64,000 nucleotides of DNA from assembly GCA_043228905.1 (NCBI GenBank), contig JBHGNT010000014.1, forward strand, positions 10,478,001 through 10,542,000, given 5' to 3'. The translations under genes and the position numbers were made by a program. Shown in pieces: positions 18,801 through 30,184 of this stretch (position 1 is the first letter of the stretch; each line of letters begins with the position of its first letter). Below the pieces are notes generated by a model that worked only from the letters and a program-made list of their open reading frames with translations, ran no database searches and was not told where the DNA came from. The stretch is from Azolla caroliniana. Its lineage: Eukaryota > Polypodiophyta.

Positions 18801-19700
18801 AACAACGAAGGTTGTTTCATCGAGAAAGATGGCAGACTCTTAGCCAAGGGACGAAGAGAAGGTCGCATGTTCATCCTTGATTCGAATGAGGTGAAATTGG
18901 CCATGTATGCCAAAGTTCTCAAAACCGAGACAAGCATCGAGTTGTGGCATAAGAGAATCAACCACATAAACCTGCACTGGCTTCGAGCTATGCAAACAAA
19001 CAGATTCGTCATCGGATTTCCGACATTCGAGTCGAAATGAGTCGACCGAGTATGCGAAGTGTGTCAACTCGGCAAACAACATCGACTCCCATTCCCGAAG
19101 GAGAGCCACGCAAGAAAAGGACTCATCGACATCATACACTCGGATGTATGGGGACCGGCTCAAACGCCGACGATCGGCGGATGCCGATAATACGTAACCT
19201 TCACTGACGAATACTCGCGCTACGTGTGGACCTTAGCGATGAAGAAGTAGAGTGAAGTGTTCTCCCACTTCCAAAAGCTCAAGGGCCAAGATGAAAAAGA
19301 AACGGGTCGGCACATTCGATGCCTACAATCGGATGAAGGCAAGCAGTACTTCTCCGATGAATTCACCTCTTACCTCCAAAGTGAAGGCATTCGGATAGAA
19401 TTCTCGTGCCGACACACATCCCAATAGAATGGAGCAGCTGAAAGGAAGAATCGGCAAATACTTGAGGTAGCACGTGCCATGATGCATGAGAAGCAGATGC
19501 TGAACTTCTATTTGGCCGACACAGCATCCACTGTCGTCTATGACATGAATCGATGCACCACTAACTCCATACGAGCTCCTTGTCGGAAGCCGATCCTGTT
19601 GCACCTCAAGGTGTTCGGAAGCATTGCGAATGTACGCATCCAAATGAACAACAACAGAAGCCCCACGCAAAGTCAGAGGAATGTATCCTCATAGGATAGT
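18786..19700 (+). pseudogene. Copia-1 integrase remnant
   Basis: Contains the GAG-pre-integrase zinc-binding region (ELWHKRINHINLHWLRAM ... CEVCQLGKQHRLPFPK) and the integrase core: first D in IIHSDVWGPAQT, second D in CLQSDEGKQYFSDEF, Glu in NGAAERKNRQILEVARAMM. It is interrupted by TGA or TAG at about 19038, 19190, 19248 and 19425. It would insert the cDNA; dead here. Confidence 0.85.
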
Positions 19701-19868
19701 CATCCGAGAATAAGGAATACAAGTGCTACAACCCTTCTACCCGAGCGGTTCGGGTAAGTCTTCGATGAGTCCGTATCCTGGTATGCACTAGAGAGAACTT
19801 CAACTCCTACTCTGCTCGACCCGGAATGCACCCAACAAGAGGTAGAAGATGGAGATCGCTTTAAACAC

Positions 19869-20408
19869 ATGTTGGAAGGAAGTTTGATTACGGCAAGGTC
19901 TAGTGGGACACAAGAGCCACCACGCAACCCAAGCACATCGCGGCCAAGTAAGATCTTGGACCAAGGCAAAGGTAAGATGCCTGAATATGAGGTTCATCAC
20001 CCCGACGATAGTGATTCGGATGTGTCGGCTCCCTCACTAGACAGTGAGTTCAGTGTACCCATCATGCGAACACCTAGAATAAAGAAAGCGCTCACATCGG
20101 CGATCGAAAAACTTCGACGCGTTTTCAGAGAGAAGAGTCATGTCACTCGGTTTGGCTACAAAACGTACATAGCCCATCACTATGGTTTCTCGCTGACGGT
20201 AGTGGCTGAACAAGAGCCCAAGAGCTCCACCGAAGTGGCACGTAACCCAGGATGGGTGGAAGTAGTCAACTTTCTCCCACACACTATAAGCCTTCGTCAC
20301 CGGCTTGAGGGGGAGGAACCGAGATTGCCATGGCGAAGAAAGCCGAAGGCCGACGGAAGCACACAAAACCGACGAGAGCCAAAGTGGATGTCGAATACCT
20401 CACACTTG
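19869..20408 (+). pseudogene. Copia-1 linker and pre-RT segment, RT deleted
   Basis: An open frame of 190 codons continues from the integrase C-terminal linker (Ser/Pro/Asp-rich: HHPDDSDSDVSAPS) into the segment that normally precedes the RT (RFGYKTYIAHHYGF ... EPKSSTEVARNPGWVEVV). It then jumps to TISLRHRLEGEEPRLP and the polypurine tract. The ORF runs through the polypurine tract into the LTR, so it is not a natural end. The same jump exists at 6846-7178. Confidence 0.7.
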
Positions 20409-20422
20409 AGCTTGAGGGGGTG
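20409..20422 (+). promoter_or_regulatory. Copia-1 polypurine tract
   Basis: AGCTTGAGGGGGTG immediately before the 3' LTR; primes plus-strand DNA synthesis in this family. Confidence 0.75.
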
Positions 20423-20843
20423 TGTTGAGAGATCAAGCTGAACTTAGTTTAGTTAGTTAGTCAACCATATAACTTCATAGTTACCTACAGAGAATTCAAT
20501 CAGAAGTGTTGACTATAACACCTTCAATAGGACCTTGTACTTAAGTGGGATATTCTATATCCTCCACTCCTAAGTACATTTAATATACAACTTAAACTTT
20601 CATCCCTATATTATCCTCACACATGAGCTCTCTATATACCTCATTGTAGGTATTTTTGTTTTTGATGATGATAATGCTAATTTAATATAGAGTTAATCGT
20701 CCCCCATGTTGTGTTGCTCATAAGTGTACTTCTCTCTCTCTTCCTCTCACACTCATTCACACACATATCACTTAATCTTCCGCTTAACTTAATCATAAAA
20801 TTAAGTACAAATTAACCCTTGCTTAATTACCTAATTATTAACA
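20423..20843 (+). repeat. Copia-1 3' LTR
   Basis: 421 bp, TGTTGAGAGATCAAG...ATTATTAACA, colinear with 16155-16581 and with 7179-7503 plus 12421-12509. Confidence 0.93.
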
Positions 20844-20876
20844 AAACTATAACCTAATTTTATAGAAAATTTACAT

Positions 20877-20950
20877 GCTTCAATAGCTCAATTGGTTAGA
20901 GCGTGTGGTTGTTAACCATAAGGTCGGAGGTTCAACCCCTCCTTGGAGCG
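20877..20950 (+). tRNA. tRNA-Asn(GTT)
   Basis: Full 74-nt cloverleaf. Acceptor GCTTCAA/TTGGAGC with discriminator G, D-arm GCTC/GAGC, anticodon loop TTGTTAA, T-arm GGAGG/CCTCC. Upstream is A/T-rich with CAA-like motifs, as in plant tRNA genes. No T-run terminator directly downstream. Confidence 0.9.
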
Positions 20951-21337
20951 ACATGTCATGATTAGCCATTAAACCCATGTAGTTGAGCCTACAAACATGG
21001 ACTACATAAAAAAGCACATGAATACATTATGATTGTTTTATAATCTACGTATGTCATTAAAGCTAAGATCAGAATACAAACCACGTTATGTCATGTATTT
21101 AATTACAAGTGAGGTAACAAGATACATGTATTAAAAAATAAAGACGACTATACCCTGATTGGAATCCTCAACAAATCCATTCCGAGAAGCTCAAAATTGT
21201 AAGGATAGAATGGTTTCGGAAAATTGGATTCACAGATAATACAACAAGTTCTATTTTAAGATTGAAATACCATGCATATATAATACACTAAAAAAATGCC
21301 TCAACCTAAATGAGGACTTGTTACCATGACTTTGGCT

Positions 21338-21393
21338 TGCTTTCATTGAGAGTTGAGGGAAATAGGTGCTCTAACCAACTGAGCTACGAAAGC
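21338..21393 (-). pseudogene. tRNA-Thr with internal deletion
   Basis: The acceptor, D-arm and end of the T-arm are present, but the anticodon loop and part of the T-arm are lost (56 nt in place of 74). Confidence 0.8.
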
Positions 21394-21705
21394 ACCTTCT
21401 TAATGTACACACCACATAGAAAATTCTTCGACATTATCACCTACAAAAGATTGTCCAACAAATTGAGGTTCAAATAATTTGTATTACACGGTTCGTATTA
21501 ATGAATTCAAAATACAAGGAACCTTACACTAGGGAGATATGTCATTATTCACAAACTAGGCATAGTTATTGTGCAAAACAAACAAATCTGAACGTAAGTG
21601 AGCTAAATGTAGGATTATTCATTGCTTTTATTTAACATCAACAATTCTATATTAAGAAGTATCAAAAAAGGTAATGAAAAACTTTTTTTTGTGCAAGATT
21701 TACGT

Positions 21706-21778
21706 AGTTCAAGAGCTCATTTGGCAAGGCGTACAATTGTTATCTATAAGGTTAGAGGTTCAAGCCCTACTGGGAGAG
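21706..21778 (+). pseudogene. tRNA-Asn-like relic (half-unit B)
   Basis: AGTTCAAGAGCTCATTTGGC... with decayed anticodon arm (AATTGTTATC) and TTCAAGCC T-loop. The acceptor ends no longer pair. Confidence 0.65.
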
Positions 21779-22529
21779 ACATATCAAGTTTAGATATTAA
21801 CCCCATGTACTTGAACCTATAAATATGAACTATATAAAAAGCACATGAATATATGTTGATTGTTCTATAAGCACATGAATATATATTGTTTGTTTTATAA
21901 TCGACGCATGTTATTAAAGCAAGATGTGAATACAAACCATGTTATCGCATGGATTTCATTAGAACTTAGCTACCAAGAATGACAAGTATACCTTGCTCTA
22001 CATCCTCATCAAAAAATTTGAGAGGAGTTAAAAATTGATCGATCTATAGAAGTATTCGAGCCCACCAAATTGTAACGACACAATGGGTTAGCAGAATTCG
22101 GTTCACGGATAAGGAAAACAAAATCTCATTTAAGATTGAAATTCGATGTGTATATAATACACTGAAAAAATGCCTCAAATTAAATAATTTGGATTTATCA
22201 ATTATAAGGCCAACAGGCCTTGCACCTGGTAGATAGTTCTTTATTCAGAAAAAAGACATAATTTATGCGCGAGAAATGAAATCCAAAAATAATTCAGATA
22301 AATGTGAGATTAGTGCTTGCATTCCTTGACAGTCAAAGTATCTTTGTTAAAAAACAGTACGAATTAAATTAAAGGAAGCAATTATTAATTTTCAATAATA
22401 ATAATTGCATCAGTTGGAGGTTCCATTCATTTCCAACTAAACTACATATCTTCCGCACATTAATTGCTGGTGAGGACCAATATAGTTCTTAATGGTAATG
22501 TGACGCCTAATATTATACAAAATGTACAA

Positions 22530-22603
22530 GCTTCAATACCTAAGTTGGTTAGAGCATATGCTTGTTAAACATAAGGTCGGAGGTTCAACCCCTCCTTGCA
22601 GAA
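22530..22603 (+). pseudogene. tRNA-Asn pseudogene
   Basis: 74 nt, anticodon GTT kept (TTGTTAA), but D-stem (CCTA), anticodon stem (TATGC/ACATA) and acceptor (TTGCAGA) are changed. Confidence 0.7.
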
Positions 22604-23055
22604 ACATGTCAAGACTAGTTATTAAACCAATGTACTTGAGCCTATGAATATGAACTACATAAAAAAGCACATGAATATATTATGATTGTTTTATAATGTA
22701 CGTGTGTCATTAAAGGAAGATGAGAAAACAAACCACCTTATGTCATGTATTTAATTACAAGTGAGCTCGCAAGATACATGTATTAAAAAATAAAGAGGAG
22801 TATGCCTATGTCATGTCTGTAATTACAAGTGACCTAACAAGATACATGTATTAAAAAAGAAAGACCAGTATACCCTGGTCTGAATCCTGAGCAAAACCAT
22901 TGCGACAAGTTAAAAATTGTAACGATAGAATGGTTTAGGAAAATTGGATTCACGAATAAGGACAACAAGTTCTATTTTAAGATTGAAATATGATGCATAT
23001 ATAATACACTAAAAAAATGCCTCAACCTAAATGAGGGAAAACCATGACTTGGGCT

Positions 23056-23129
23056 TGCTTTCATTGAGAGTTGAACTCAAGACCTCCCGCTTACGAAACA
23101 GGTGCTCTAACCAACTGAGCTATGAAAGC
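23056..23129 (-). tRNA. tRNA-Thr(CGT), best copy
   Basis: Minus strand: GCTTTCA acceptor pairs with TGAAAGC, D-arm GCTC/GAGC, anticodon stem CCTGT/GCGGG with loop TTCGTAA (CGT), T-arm TTGAG-TTCAACT-CTCAA. Downstream on the minus strand a TTTT lies about 20 nt after the end and could terminate Pol III. Confidence 0.92.
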
Positions 23130-23446
23130 ACTTTTTGAAGAAATGTAAACACCACATAGAAAATTCTTTGAGATTCCCATTTACAAAAGATAGTCTAAGA
23201 AATTGAGTTTCAAATAATTTGGTATAGACAATTCATATTAATGAATTCAAAATACAAGGAACCTTGCACTAGTGAGCTATTTTCCATTTTCACATACTAG
23301 ACATAGTTATTGTGCCAAAAAAACAAATCTAAAAGTAAGTGAGTTAAATATAGGATTATTGATTGCTTTTATTTAGCATCAACAATTCTATATTACCAAG
23401 TATCAGAAAAAGGAATGAAAAACCTTATTTTGTGCAAGATTTACGT

Positions 23447-23520
23447 AGTTCAAGAGCTCATTTCGCTAGAGCGTACGGTTGTTAGCTATAAGGTCAAAGG
23501 TTCAAGCCCTCCTTGGAGAG
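23447..23520 (+). pseudogene. tRNA-Asn-like relic (half-unit B)
   Basis: AGTTCAAGAGCTCATTTCGCTAGAGCG, anticodon arm ACGG-TTGTTAG-CTAT, T-arm AAAGG-TTCAAGC-CCTCC. The outer two acceptor pairs are lost. Confidence 0.7.
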
Positions 23521-23807
23521 ACATCTGAAGTTTAGATATTAACCCCATGTACTTGAACCTATAACTATGAACTACGTAAAAAAGCACATGAATATATGTT
23601 GTTTGTTTTATATTCGACGCATGTTATTAAAGAAAGATGAGAATACAAACTATGTTATCGCATGGATTTCATTAGAACCATAGAATGAACCATTCGTATC
23701 ATACGTGCATTCGCATTCGCGAATGATTCAATAATACATGTATGGTAAATCATCTTAACGTTGGATTGGATACATAAGAATGGTATTGATTGAATCACAT
23801 GTAATAG

Positions 23808-23960
23808 GTTTCAATACTTTAGAAATTATTAAAGTACTAAACATTAGAAAGAGAGAGAAAGAGGGAGACAGAGCAAGAGAGTGGCAGGTAGTTTCAATAC
23901 TTTAGAAATGCTTAAAATACTAAACATTAGAAAGAGAGAGAAAGAGGGGGACAGAGCAAG
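23808..23960 (+). repeat. 83-bp tandem duplication in the hAT-like element
   Basis: GTTTCAATACTTTAGAAAT begins at 23808 and again at 23891. Both copies run through GAAAGAGAGAGAAAGAGGG and ACAGAGCAAG with a few substitutions. Confidence 0.85.
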
Positions 23961-24541
23961 TGTTATGAGCTAAAGCTTTAACTTCTATGGCAGTATTCCC
24001 AAGACCATTCACTTCCTTCTCTTCGTCGTCCTCAGATTCTTCATATTTTTCATATTTTTCTGATCATCACCATCATCGTGATGACTCTAATTCTGATTTT
24101 GTTTTTGAGGATCACCATGGTCCATGACTATCATTCATCTGATTATGAGGATCACCATGACTATGATTCATCTGATTCTCGTCGACATGGTGGATCAAGC
24201 TTATGTTCTTCTTGCTCATCATCACGGTGTTCTTGAGATTAATGTTGGCTCTGAGCATGTCCCTAGCTCTAAGGATCTCCTCCCTCATCCTCTCCACGAT
24301 CATGAGCCACACCTACTGCCCAGAGCTCCCCATCGCTCCCCATGAATTATACTGAGGAGGTTGAGATATAGCAGAAACCATGGATCATTGCATCCATGGC
24401 CTGGCGGCAGAGTCGTTGTAAAGAAGAACGCCATAGCCATACCCGAAGACACAACAGAATTGTTGGAGAAATCATGGTCACCAAGATATGGCGGATGAGT
24501 GGCGTTCTGATCATGAGTAGCAGAAGAAGATTCATGAGGAG

Positions 24542-24544
<3 letters not shown>

Positions 24545-24598
<54 letters not shown>
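24545..24598 (+). repeat. (GA)27 microsatellite
   Basis: Uninterrupted GA dinucleotide run. It generates the long Ser/Leu and Glu/Arg ORFs in other frames, which are not genes. Confidence 0.95.
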
Positions 24599-24601
<3 letters not shown>

Positions 24602-25275
24602 AAAAAAAAAAGGAACACGTATTTTTCCCCTTTCCAACGTGTTCGTTTCCAAACGTATTCAAACGTTTGAATGCTACCACGAACACGAATATTACGTTCT
24701 CTGATTAGAACTTAGCTAACAAGAATGACGGGTATACCCTGCTCTACATCCTCACCAAAAAAGTTGAGTGGAGTTAAAAATCGATCGATCTATAGAAGTG
24801 TTCGAGCCCACCAATTTGTAACGAAACAATGGGTTAGCAGAATTCCGTTCACGGATAAGGAAAACAAAATCCCTTTTAAGATTGAAATTGGATGTGTATA
24901 TAATACACAAAAAAATGCCTCAAATTAAATAATTTGGATTTATCAATTATAAGGCCAAGGGGACTTGCACCCGGTAGCTACCTCTTTATTTAGAAAAACC
25001 ATATAATTTATACGCGAGAAGTGAAATCCAAAAATAATTGACATAAATGTAAGGTTAGTGCTTGCATTCCTTGAGAGTCAACATATATTTGTTAAAAAAC
25101 AGTACTAATTAAATTAAGAGAAGGAATTATATTTTTTTCAATAATACTAATTGCAGGAGTTGGAAGTTCCATTCATTTTGAGCTAAAGTACATATCTTCC
25201 GCACATTATTTGCTGGTGATGACGAATTGAGATCTAAATGGTAATGAGAGACCTAATTTTAGACAAAATTTACAT

Positions 25276-25349
25276 GTTTCAATAGCTCAATTGGTTAGAG
25301 TGTATGGCTGTTAACCATACGGTTGGATGTTCAACCCCTCCTTGGAGCG
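25276..25349 (+). tRNA. tRNA-Asn(GTT), near intact
   Basis: GTTTCAA acceptor (one wobble), D-arm GCTC/GAGT, anticodon stem TATGG/CCATA with CTGTTAA loop, one T-stem mismatch (GGATG). Confidence 0.82.
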
Positions 25350-25614
25350 ACATGTCAATATTACCTTTTAAACCCATGTACTTGAGCCAATGAATATGAA
25401 CTAATAAAAAGGGACATAAATATATTATGATTGTTTTATAAGCTAGGTATGTCATTAAAGCAAAGATGAGAATACAAAACACGTTATGTCATGTATTTAA
25501 TTACAAGTGAGCTAAATATAGGATTACTGATTGCTTTTATCTAGCATCAACAATTCTATATTACCAAGTATCAGAAAAGGTAATGAAAAACTTTATTTTG
25601 TACAAGATTTACGT

Positions 25615-25688
25615 AGTTCAAGAGCTCATTTTGCTAGAGCGTACAATTGTTAGCCATAAGGTCGAAGGTTCAAGCCCTCCTTGGAGAG
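25615..25688 (+). pseudogene. tRNA-Asn-like relic (half-unit B)
   Basis: Standard B-type sequence with TTTTGCTAGAGC D-arm and AATTGTTAGCC anticodon arm. Confidence 0.65.
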
Positions 25689-26362
25689 ACATCTCAAGTT
25701 TAGATATTAACCCCATCTACTTGAACCTATAAATATGATGAACTACATAGAAAAGCACATGAATATATGTAGTTCTTTCTATAATCGCCGCATGTTATTA
25801 AAGAAAGAAGAGAATACAAACCATGTAATCACATGGATTTCATTCAAACTTAGCTAACAAGAATGATAGGTATAGCCTACTCTACATTCTCACCAAAAAA
25901 ATTGAGAGGAGTTAAAAATCGATCAATCTATAGAAGTGTTCGAGCCCCACCAAATTGTAACGACAAAATGGGTTAGCAGAATTAAGATCACGGATAAGGA
26001 AAACAAAATATCTTTTAAGATTGATATTCGATATGTATATCATACACTAAAAAAATGCCTCATATTAAATCATTTGGATTTATCAATTATAAGGCCAAGG
26101 GGCCTTGAACCCACTCCAAAAATAATTGAGATAAATGTCAAATTAGTGCTTGCGTTCGTTTTGAGTCAACATATATTTCCAAAAAACCATTCCAAATTAA
26201 ATTGAGGGAAGCAATAATATTTTTTCAATAATAATAATTGCATCACTTGGATGTTCCATTCATTTCGACATAAACTACATATCTTGCCCACATTAATTGC
26301 TGGTGACGACCAATGGAGATCTAAATGGTAATTAGATACCTAATTTTGTGCAAAATTAACAT

Positions 26363-26436
26363 GCTTCAATAGCTCAGTTGGTTAGAGCATATGGCTGTTA
26401 ACCATAAGGTCGGAGGTTCAACCCCTCCTTGGAGCG
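26363..26436 (+). tRNA. tRNA-Asn(GTT), intact
   Basis: All stems paired: GCTTCAA/TTGGAGC, GCTC/GAGC, TATGG/CCATA, GGAGG/CCTCC; anticodon loop CTGTTAA. Confidence 0.92.
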
Positions 26437-26639
26437 ACATGTCAAGATTACCTATTAAACCCATGTATTTGAGCCTATGAATATGAACTACATAAAATGC
26501 ACATGAATATATTATGATTGTTTCATAACCTACGTATGTCAATAAAGCAAAGATGAGAATACAAAACATGTTAATGTCATGTATTTAATTACAAGTAGGC
26601 TAAGAAGATAGACGTATTATAAAAGGGAAACGAGTATAG

Positions 26640-26879
26640 CCTTGTCCGAATCCTCAGCAAAACCATTGCGAGAAGTTAAAAATTGTAACGATAGAATGGT
26701 TTAGGAAAATAGGATTCACGGATAAGGACAACAAGTTCTATTTTAAGATTAAAATACGACCTTGTCCGAATCCTCAGCAAAACCATTGCTAGAAGTTAAA
26801 AATTGTAACGATAGAATGGTTTAGGAAAATAGGATTCACGGATAAGGACAACAAGTTCTATTTTAAGATTAAAATACGA
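26640..26879 (+). repeat. 120-bp exact-phase tandem duplication within a unit
   Basis: CCTTGTCCGAATCCTCAGC through TTAAAATACGA occurs twice in a row with a period of 120 bp and only two or three differences. It shows recent slippage or unequal exchange inside half-unit A. Confidence 0.93.
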
Positions 26880-26930
26880 TGCATATTAAAAACACCTCAA
26901 CCAAAATGAAAGAAAATCATGACTTGGGCT

Positions 26931-27004
26931 TGCTTTCATTCAGATTTGAACTAAAGACCTCCAACTTACGAAACAAGTGCTCTAACCAACTGAGCTACGA
27001 AAGC
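26931..27004 (-). pseudogene. tRNA-Thr(CGT), decayed T-arm
   Basis: Minus strand: anticodon loop TTCGTAA intact, anticodon stem CTTGT/GTTGG weak, T-arm TTTAG/CTGAA mismatched. Confidence 0.7.
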
Positions 27005-27317
27005 AACTTCTTTATATAAACACCACATAGAAAATTCTTAAACATTCCCATTTACAAAAGATAGTTGAACAAATTGAGTTTAAAATAAATTTTGAATAAA
27101 CAATTCGTATTAAGGAATTCCAAATACAAGGAATCGTGCACTAGGGACGTATTTCTTTATTCACAAACTAGACATAGTTATTATGGAAAAAAACCAAATC
27201 TAAAAGTAAGTGAGCTAAATATAGGATTATTGATTGCTTTTATCTAGCATTAACAATTCTATATTACCAAGTATCAAAAAAGGTAATGAAAAACTTTATT
27301 TTGTGCATGATTTATGT

Positions 27318-27391
27318 AGTTCAAGAGCTCATTTCGCTAGAGCGTACAGTTGTTAGCCATAAGGTCGGAGGTTCAAGCCCTCCTTGGAGAG
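27318..27391 (+). pseudogene. tRNA-Asn-like relic (half-unit B)
   Basis: B-type copy; GTT-like anticodon (CAGTTGTTAGCC), T-arm GGAGG/CCTCC intact. Confidence 0.7.
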
Positions 27392-27994
27392 ACATCTCAA
27401 GTTTAGATATTAACCCCATCTACTTGAACCTATAAATATGATGAACTACATAAAAAAGCACATGAATATATGTTGTTCTTTTTATAATCGACGCATGTTA
27501 TTAACGAAAGAAGGGAATACAAACCGTGTAATCGCATGGATTTCATTCAAACTTAGCTAACAAGAATGATAGGTATAGCCTACTCTACATCCTCACCAAA
27601 AAAATTGAGAGGAGTTAAAAATCAATCGATCTATAGAAGTGTTCGAGCCCCACCAAATTGTAACGACAGAATGGGTTAGCAGAATTAAGATCACGCATAA
27701 GGAAAACAAAATCTCTTTTAAGATTGGAATTTGATGTGTATATAATACACTAAAGAAATGCCTCACATTAAATAATTTGGATTTATGAATTATAAGGCCA
27801 AGGGGCCTTGCACCAAGTAGCTACTCCTTTATTCAGAGAAAAGACATAATTTATGCGCGAGAAACGAAATCCAAAAATAATTGAGATAAATGTTAGATTA
27901 GTGGTTGCGTTCCTTTTGAGTCAACATATATTTGCTTAAAAACATTCCAAATTAAATTGAGGGAAGGGTTTACGGTTTGAGATTAGTGCTTGCG

Positions 27995-28066
27995 TTCATG
28001 AGCTCATTTCGCTAGAGTGTACAGTTATTAGCCATAAGCTCAGAGGTTCAAGCCCTCCTTACAGAG
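27995..28066 (+). pseudogene. tRNA-Asn-like relic, 5' truncated, ATT loop
   Basis: Starts within the acceptor (TTCATGAGCTCATTTCGC). The anticodon loop has ATT (CAGTTATTAGCC) and the T-arm is AGAGG/CCTCC. It follows a junction at about 27968-27997 where a partial unit was joined. Confidence 0.6.
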
Positions 28067-28513
28067 ACATCTCAAGTTTAGATATTAACCCCATCAACGT
28101 GAACCTATAAATATGAACTACATAAAAAAGCACATGACTATATGTTGTTCTTTTTATAATCGACGCATGTTATTAAGGAAAGAAGAGAATACAAACCATG
28201 TTATCGCATGGATTTCATTAGAACTTAGCTAACGAGAATGACGGGTATACCCTACTCTACATCATCACGTCAGATTAGTGCAATAATGTCAGATTCGTGC
28301 TTGCCTTCCTTTTGAGTGAACATATATTTCCAAACAAACATTCCAAATTCAATTGAGGGAAGCAATAATATTTTTTCAATAATAATAATTGCATCAGTTG
28401 GATGTTCCATTCATTTTGACCTAAACGACATATCTTGCGCACATTAATTCCTGGTGACGACCAATGGAGATGTAAATGGTAATGAGATACCTAATTTTGT
28501 GCCAAATTAACAT

Positions 28514-28587
28514 GCTTCAATAGCTCAGTTGGTTAGAGCGTATGGCTGTTAACCATAAGGTCGGAGGTTCAACCCCTCCTTGGAGCG
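28514..28587 (+). tRNA. tRNA-Asn(GTT), intact
   Basis: All four stems pair; anticodon loop CTGTTAA; position 26 G. Identical to the copy at 26363 except one base. Confidence 0.92.
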
Positions 28588-28970
28588 ACATGTCAAGATT
28601 ACCTATTAAACCCATATACTTGAGCCTATGAATATGAACTACATAAAATACACATGAATATATTATGATTGTTTTATAACCTACGTATGTCAATAAAGCA
28701 AAGATGAGAATACAAAACACGTTATGTCATGTATTTAATTACAAGTGAGCTAACAAGGTAGATGTATTATAAGAGGTAGACGAGTATAGCCTGCTCCGAA
28801 TCCTCAGCAAAACCATTGCGAGTAGTTAAAAATTGTAACGATAAAATGGTTTAAGAAAATTGGATTCACGGATAAGGACAACAAGTTCTATTTTAAGATT
28901 GAAATACGATGCATATATAATACACTAAAGAAACACCTCAAGCTGAATGAGGGAAAATCTGACTTCGTCT

Positions 28971-29023
28971 TGCTTTCATTGAGATTTGAATTAAAGACCT
29001 CCAGCTTACAAAAGAAGTGCTCT
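28971..29023 (-). pseudogene. tRNA-Thr fragment
   Basis: The 3' two thirds of tRNA-Thr (minus strand) end at AAGTGCTCT, where the unit jumps to GAATCCTAGGTACTTGAACC of half-unit B. The acceptor start and most of the D-arm are lost. Confidence 0.75.
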
Positions 29024-29726
29024 TGAATCCTAGGTACTTGAACCTATAAATATGAACCTCATATAAAAACACCTGAATATATGTTGTTCTTTATATAATC
29101 GACGCATGTTATTAAAGCCAGATCAGGATACAAACCATGTTATCGCATGGATTTTATTAGAACTTAGCTAAGAAGAATGACGGGTATACCTTACTCTACA
29201 TCCTCACCAAAAAATTTGAGAGGAGTTAAATATCGTTAAATCTATAAAATCGTTTGAACCCACCAAATTGTAACGACACAATGGGTTAGTAGAATTCGGT
29301 TCACGGAGAAGGAAATCAAAATCTCTTTTAAGATTGAAATTCGATGTGTATATAACACACTAAAAAATTCCTCACATTAAATAACTTGGATTTACCAATT
29401 ATAAGGCCAAGGGGGCCTACACTCGATAATTACTTCTTTATTCAGAAAGAAGACATAATTTATGCGCGAGAAACAAAATCCAAAAGTAATTGAGCTAAAT
29501 TTGAGATTAGTCCTTGCATTCCTTGAGAGTCAACAAATCTTTGTTAAAAAACATTCCAAATTAAATTGAGGGAAGTAGTAATATTTTTTCAATAATAATA
29601 ATTGGATGAGTTGGAGGTTCCATTCATTTCGAGCTAAACTACATATATTGCGCACATCAATTGCCAGGGACGACCAATTGAGATGTAAATGTTAATGAGA
29701 TACCTAATTTTGAGGAGAATTAACGT

Positions 29727-29800
29727 GATTCAATAGCTCAGTTTGTTAGAGCGTATGGTTGTTAACCATAAGATCGGAGGTTCAACCCCTCCTTGCCGCG
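29727..29800 (+). pseudogene. tRNA-Asn(GTT), decayed acceptor
   Basis: GATTCAA/TTGCCGC acceptor no longer pairs fully, and the D-loop GG is changed to TG (GTTTGTTA). The anticodon arm is intact. Confidence 0.72.
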
Positions 29801-30184
29801 ACATGTGAAGGTTATCTATTAAACCCATATACTTGAGCCTATGAATATGAACTACATAAAATACACATGAATATGTTATGCTTGTTTTATAACCTACGTA
29901 TGTCAATAAAGTAAAGATGGGAATACAAAACACGTTATGTCCTGTATTTATTTACAAGTGAGCTAACAAGATACATGTATTAAAAAAGGAAGACGAGTAT
30001 ACCTTGTTCCGAATCCTCAACAAAACCATTGCGAGAAGTTAAAAATGATAACCATAGAATGGTTTAGGAAAATTGGGTTCACCAATAAGGACAACAAGTT
30101 CTATTTTAAGATTGAAATACGATGCATATAAAATACACTAAAAAAACACCTAAACCTAAATGAGGGAAAATCATGACTCGAGCT

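Larger units (their letters stand above)
16155..20843 (+). mobile_element. Copia-1: LTR retrotransposon lacking RT/RNase H
   Basis: A 4.69-kb element inserted in the tRNA array. It has a 5' LTR, initiator-Met PBS, gag, zinc knuckle, protease, integrase, polypurine tract and 3' LTR. The segment between integrase and polypurine tract (19700-20410) is only about 700 bp and carries the pre-RT region but no RT (YVDD) or RNase H. Flanks are AAACC (16150-16154) and AAACT (20844-20848), a possible 5-bp target duplication with one change. The array sequence on the two sides is not contiguous (about 190 bp of unit missing), so local deletion also occurred. The LTRs differ by several substitutions and small indels. 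Confidence 0.9.
20844..23678 (+). repeat. tRNA array, block 2
   Basis: Contains tRNA-Asn 20877, a deleted tRNA-Thr 21338 (minus), Asn-like 21706, decayed tRNA-Asn 22530, tRNA-Thr 23056 (minus) and Asn-like 23447: close to two full units in the standard order. A hAT-like element interrupts it at 23679. Confidence 0.92.
23679..24703. mobile_element. Non-autonomous hAT-like DNA transposon
   Basis: A 1025-bp insertion into the array is flanked by a perfect 8-bp target duplication ATTAGAAC (23671-23678 and 24704-24711). The termini are imperfect inverted repeats: CATAGAATGAACCATTCGT at the left and, read inward from the right, CAGAGAACGTAATATTCGT (14 of 19 match). Eight-base duplications and CA-rich short TIRs point to the hAT superfamily. 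No transposase is encoded. The interior holds an 83-bp tandem duplication, a His/Ser/Asp-coding segment (short ORF from 23987, MAVFPRPFTSFSSSSSDSS...) that may be a captured gene fragment, and a long GA microsatellite. Confidence 0.82.

Noticed and set aside
24300-24704. ORFs with long Ser-Leu or Glu-Arg runs
   Set aside because: Produced by the (GA)27 microsatellite.
25279-29933. Repeated ~67-codon minus-strand ORFs (MFCILIFALLTY...NQLSY) at 25279, 26366, 28517, 29730 and elsewhere
   Set aside because: They lie antisense across tRNA-Asn and its spacer and recur only because the array repeats; no protein family resemblance and not consistently open.
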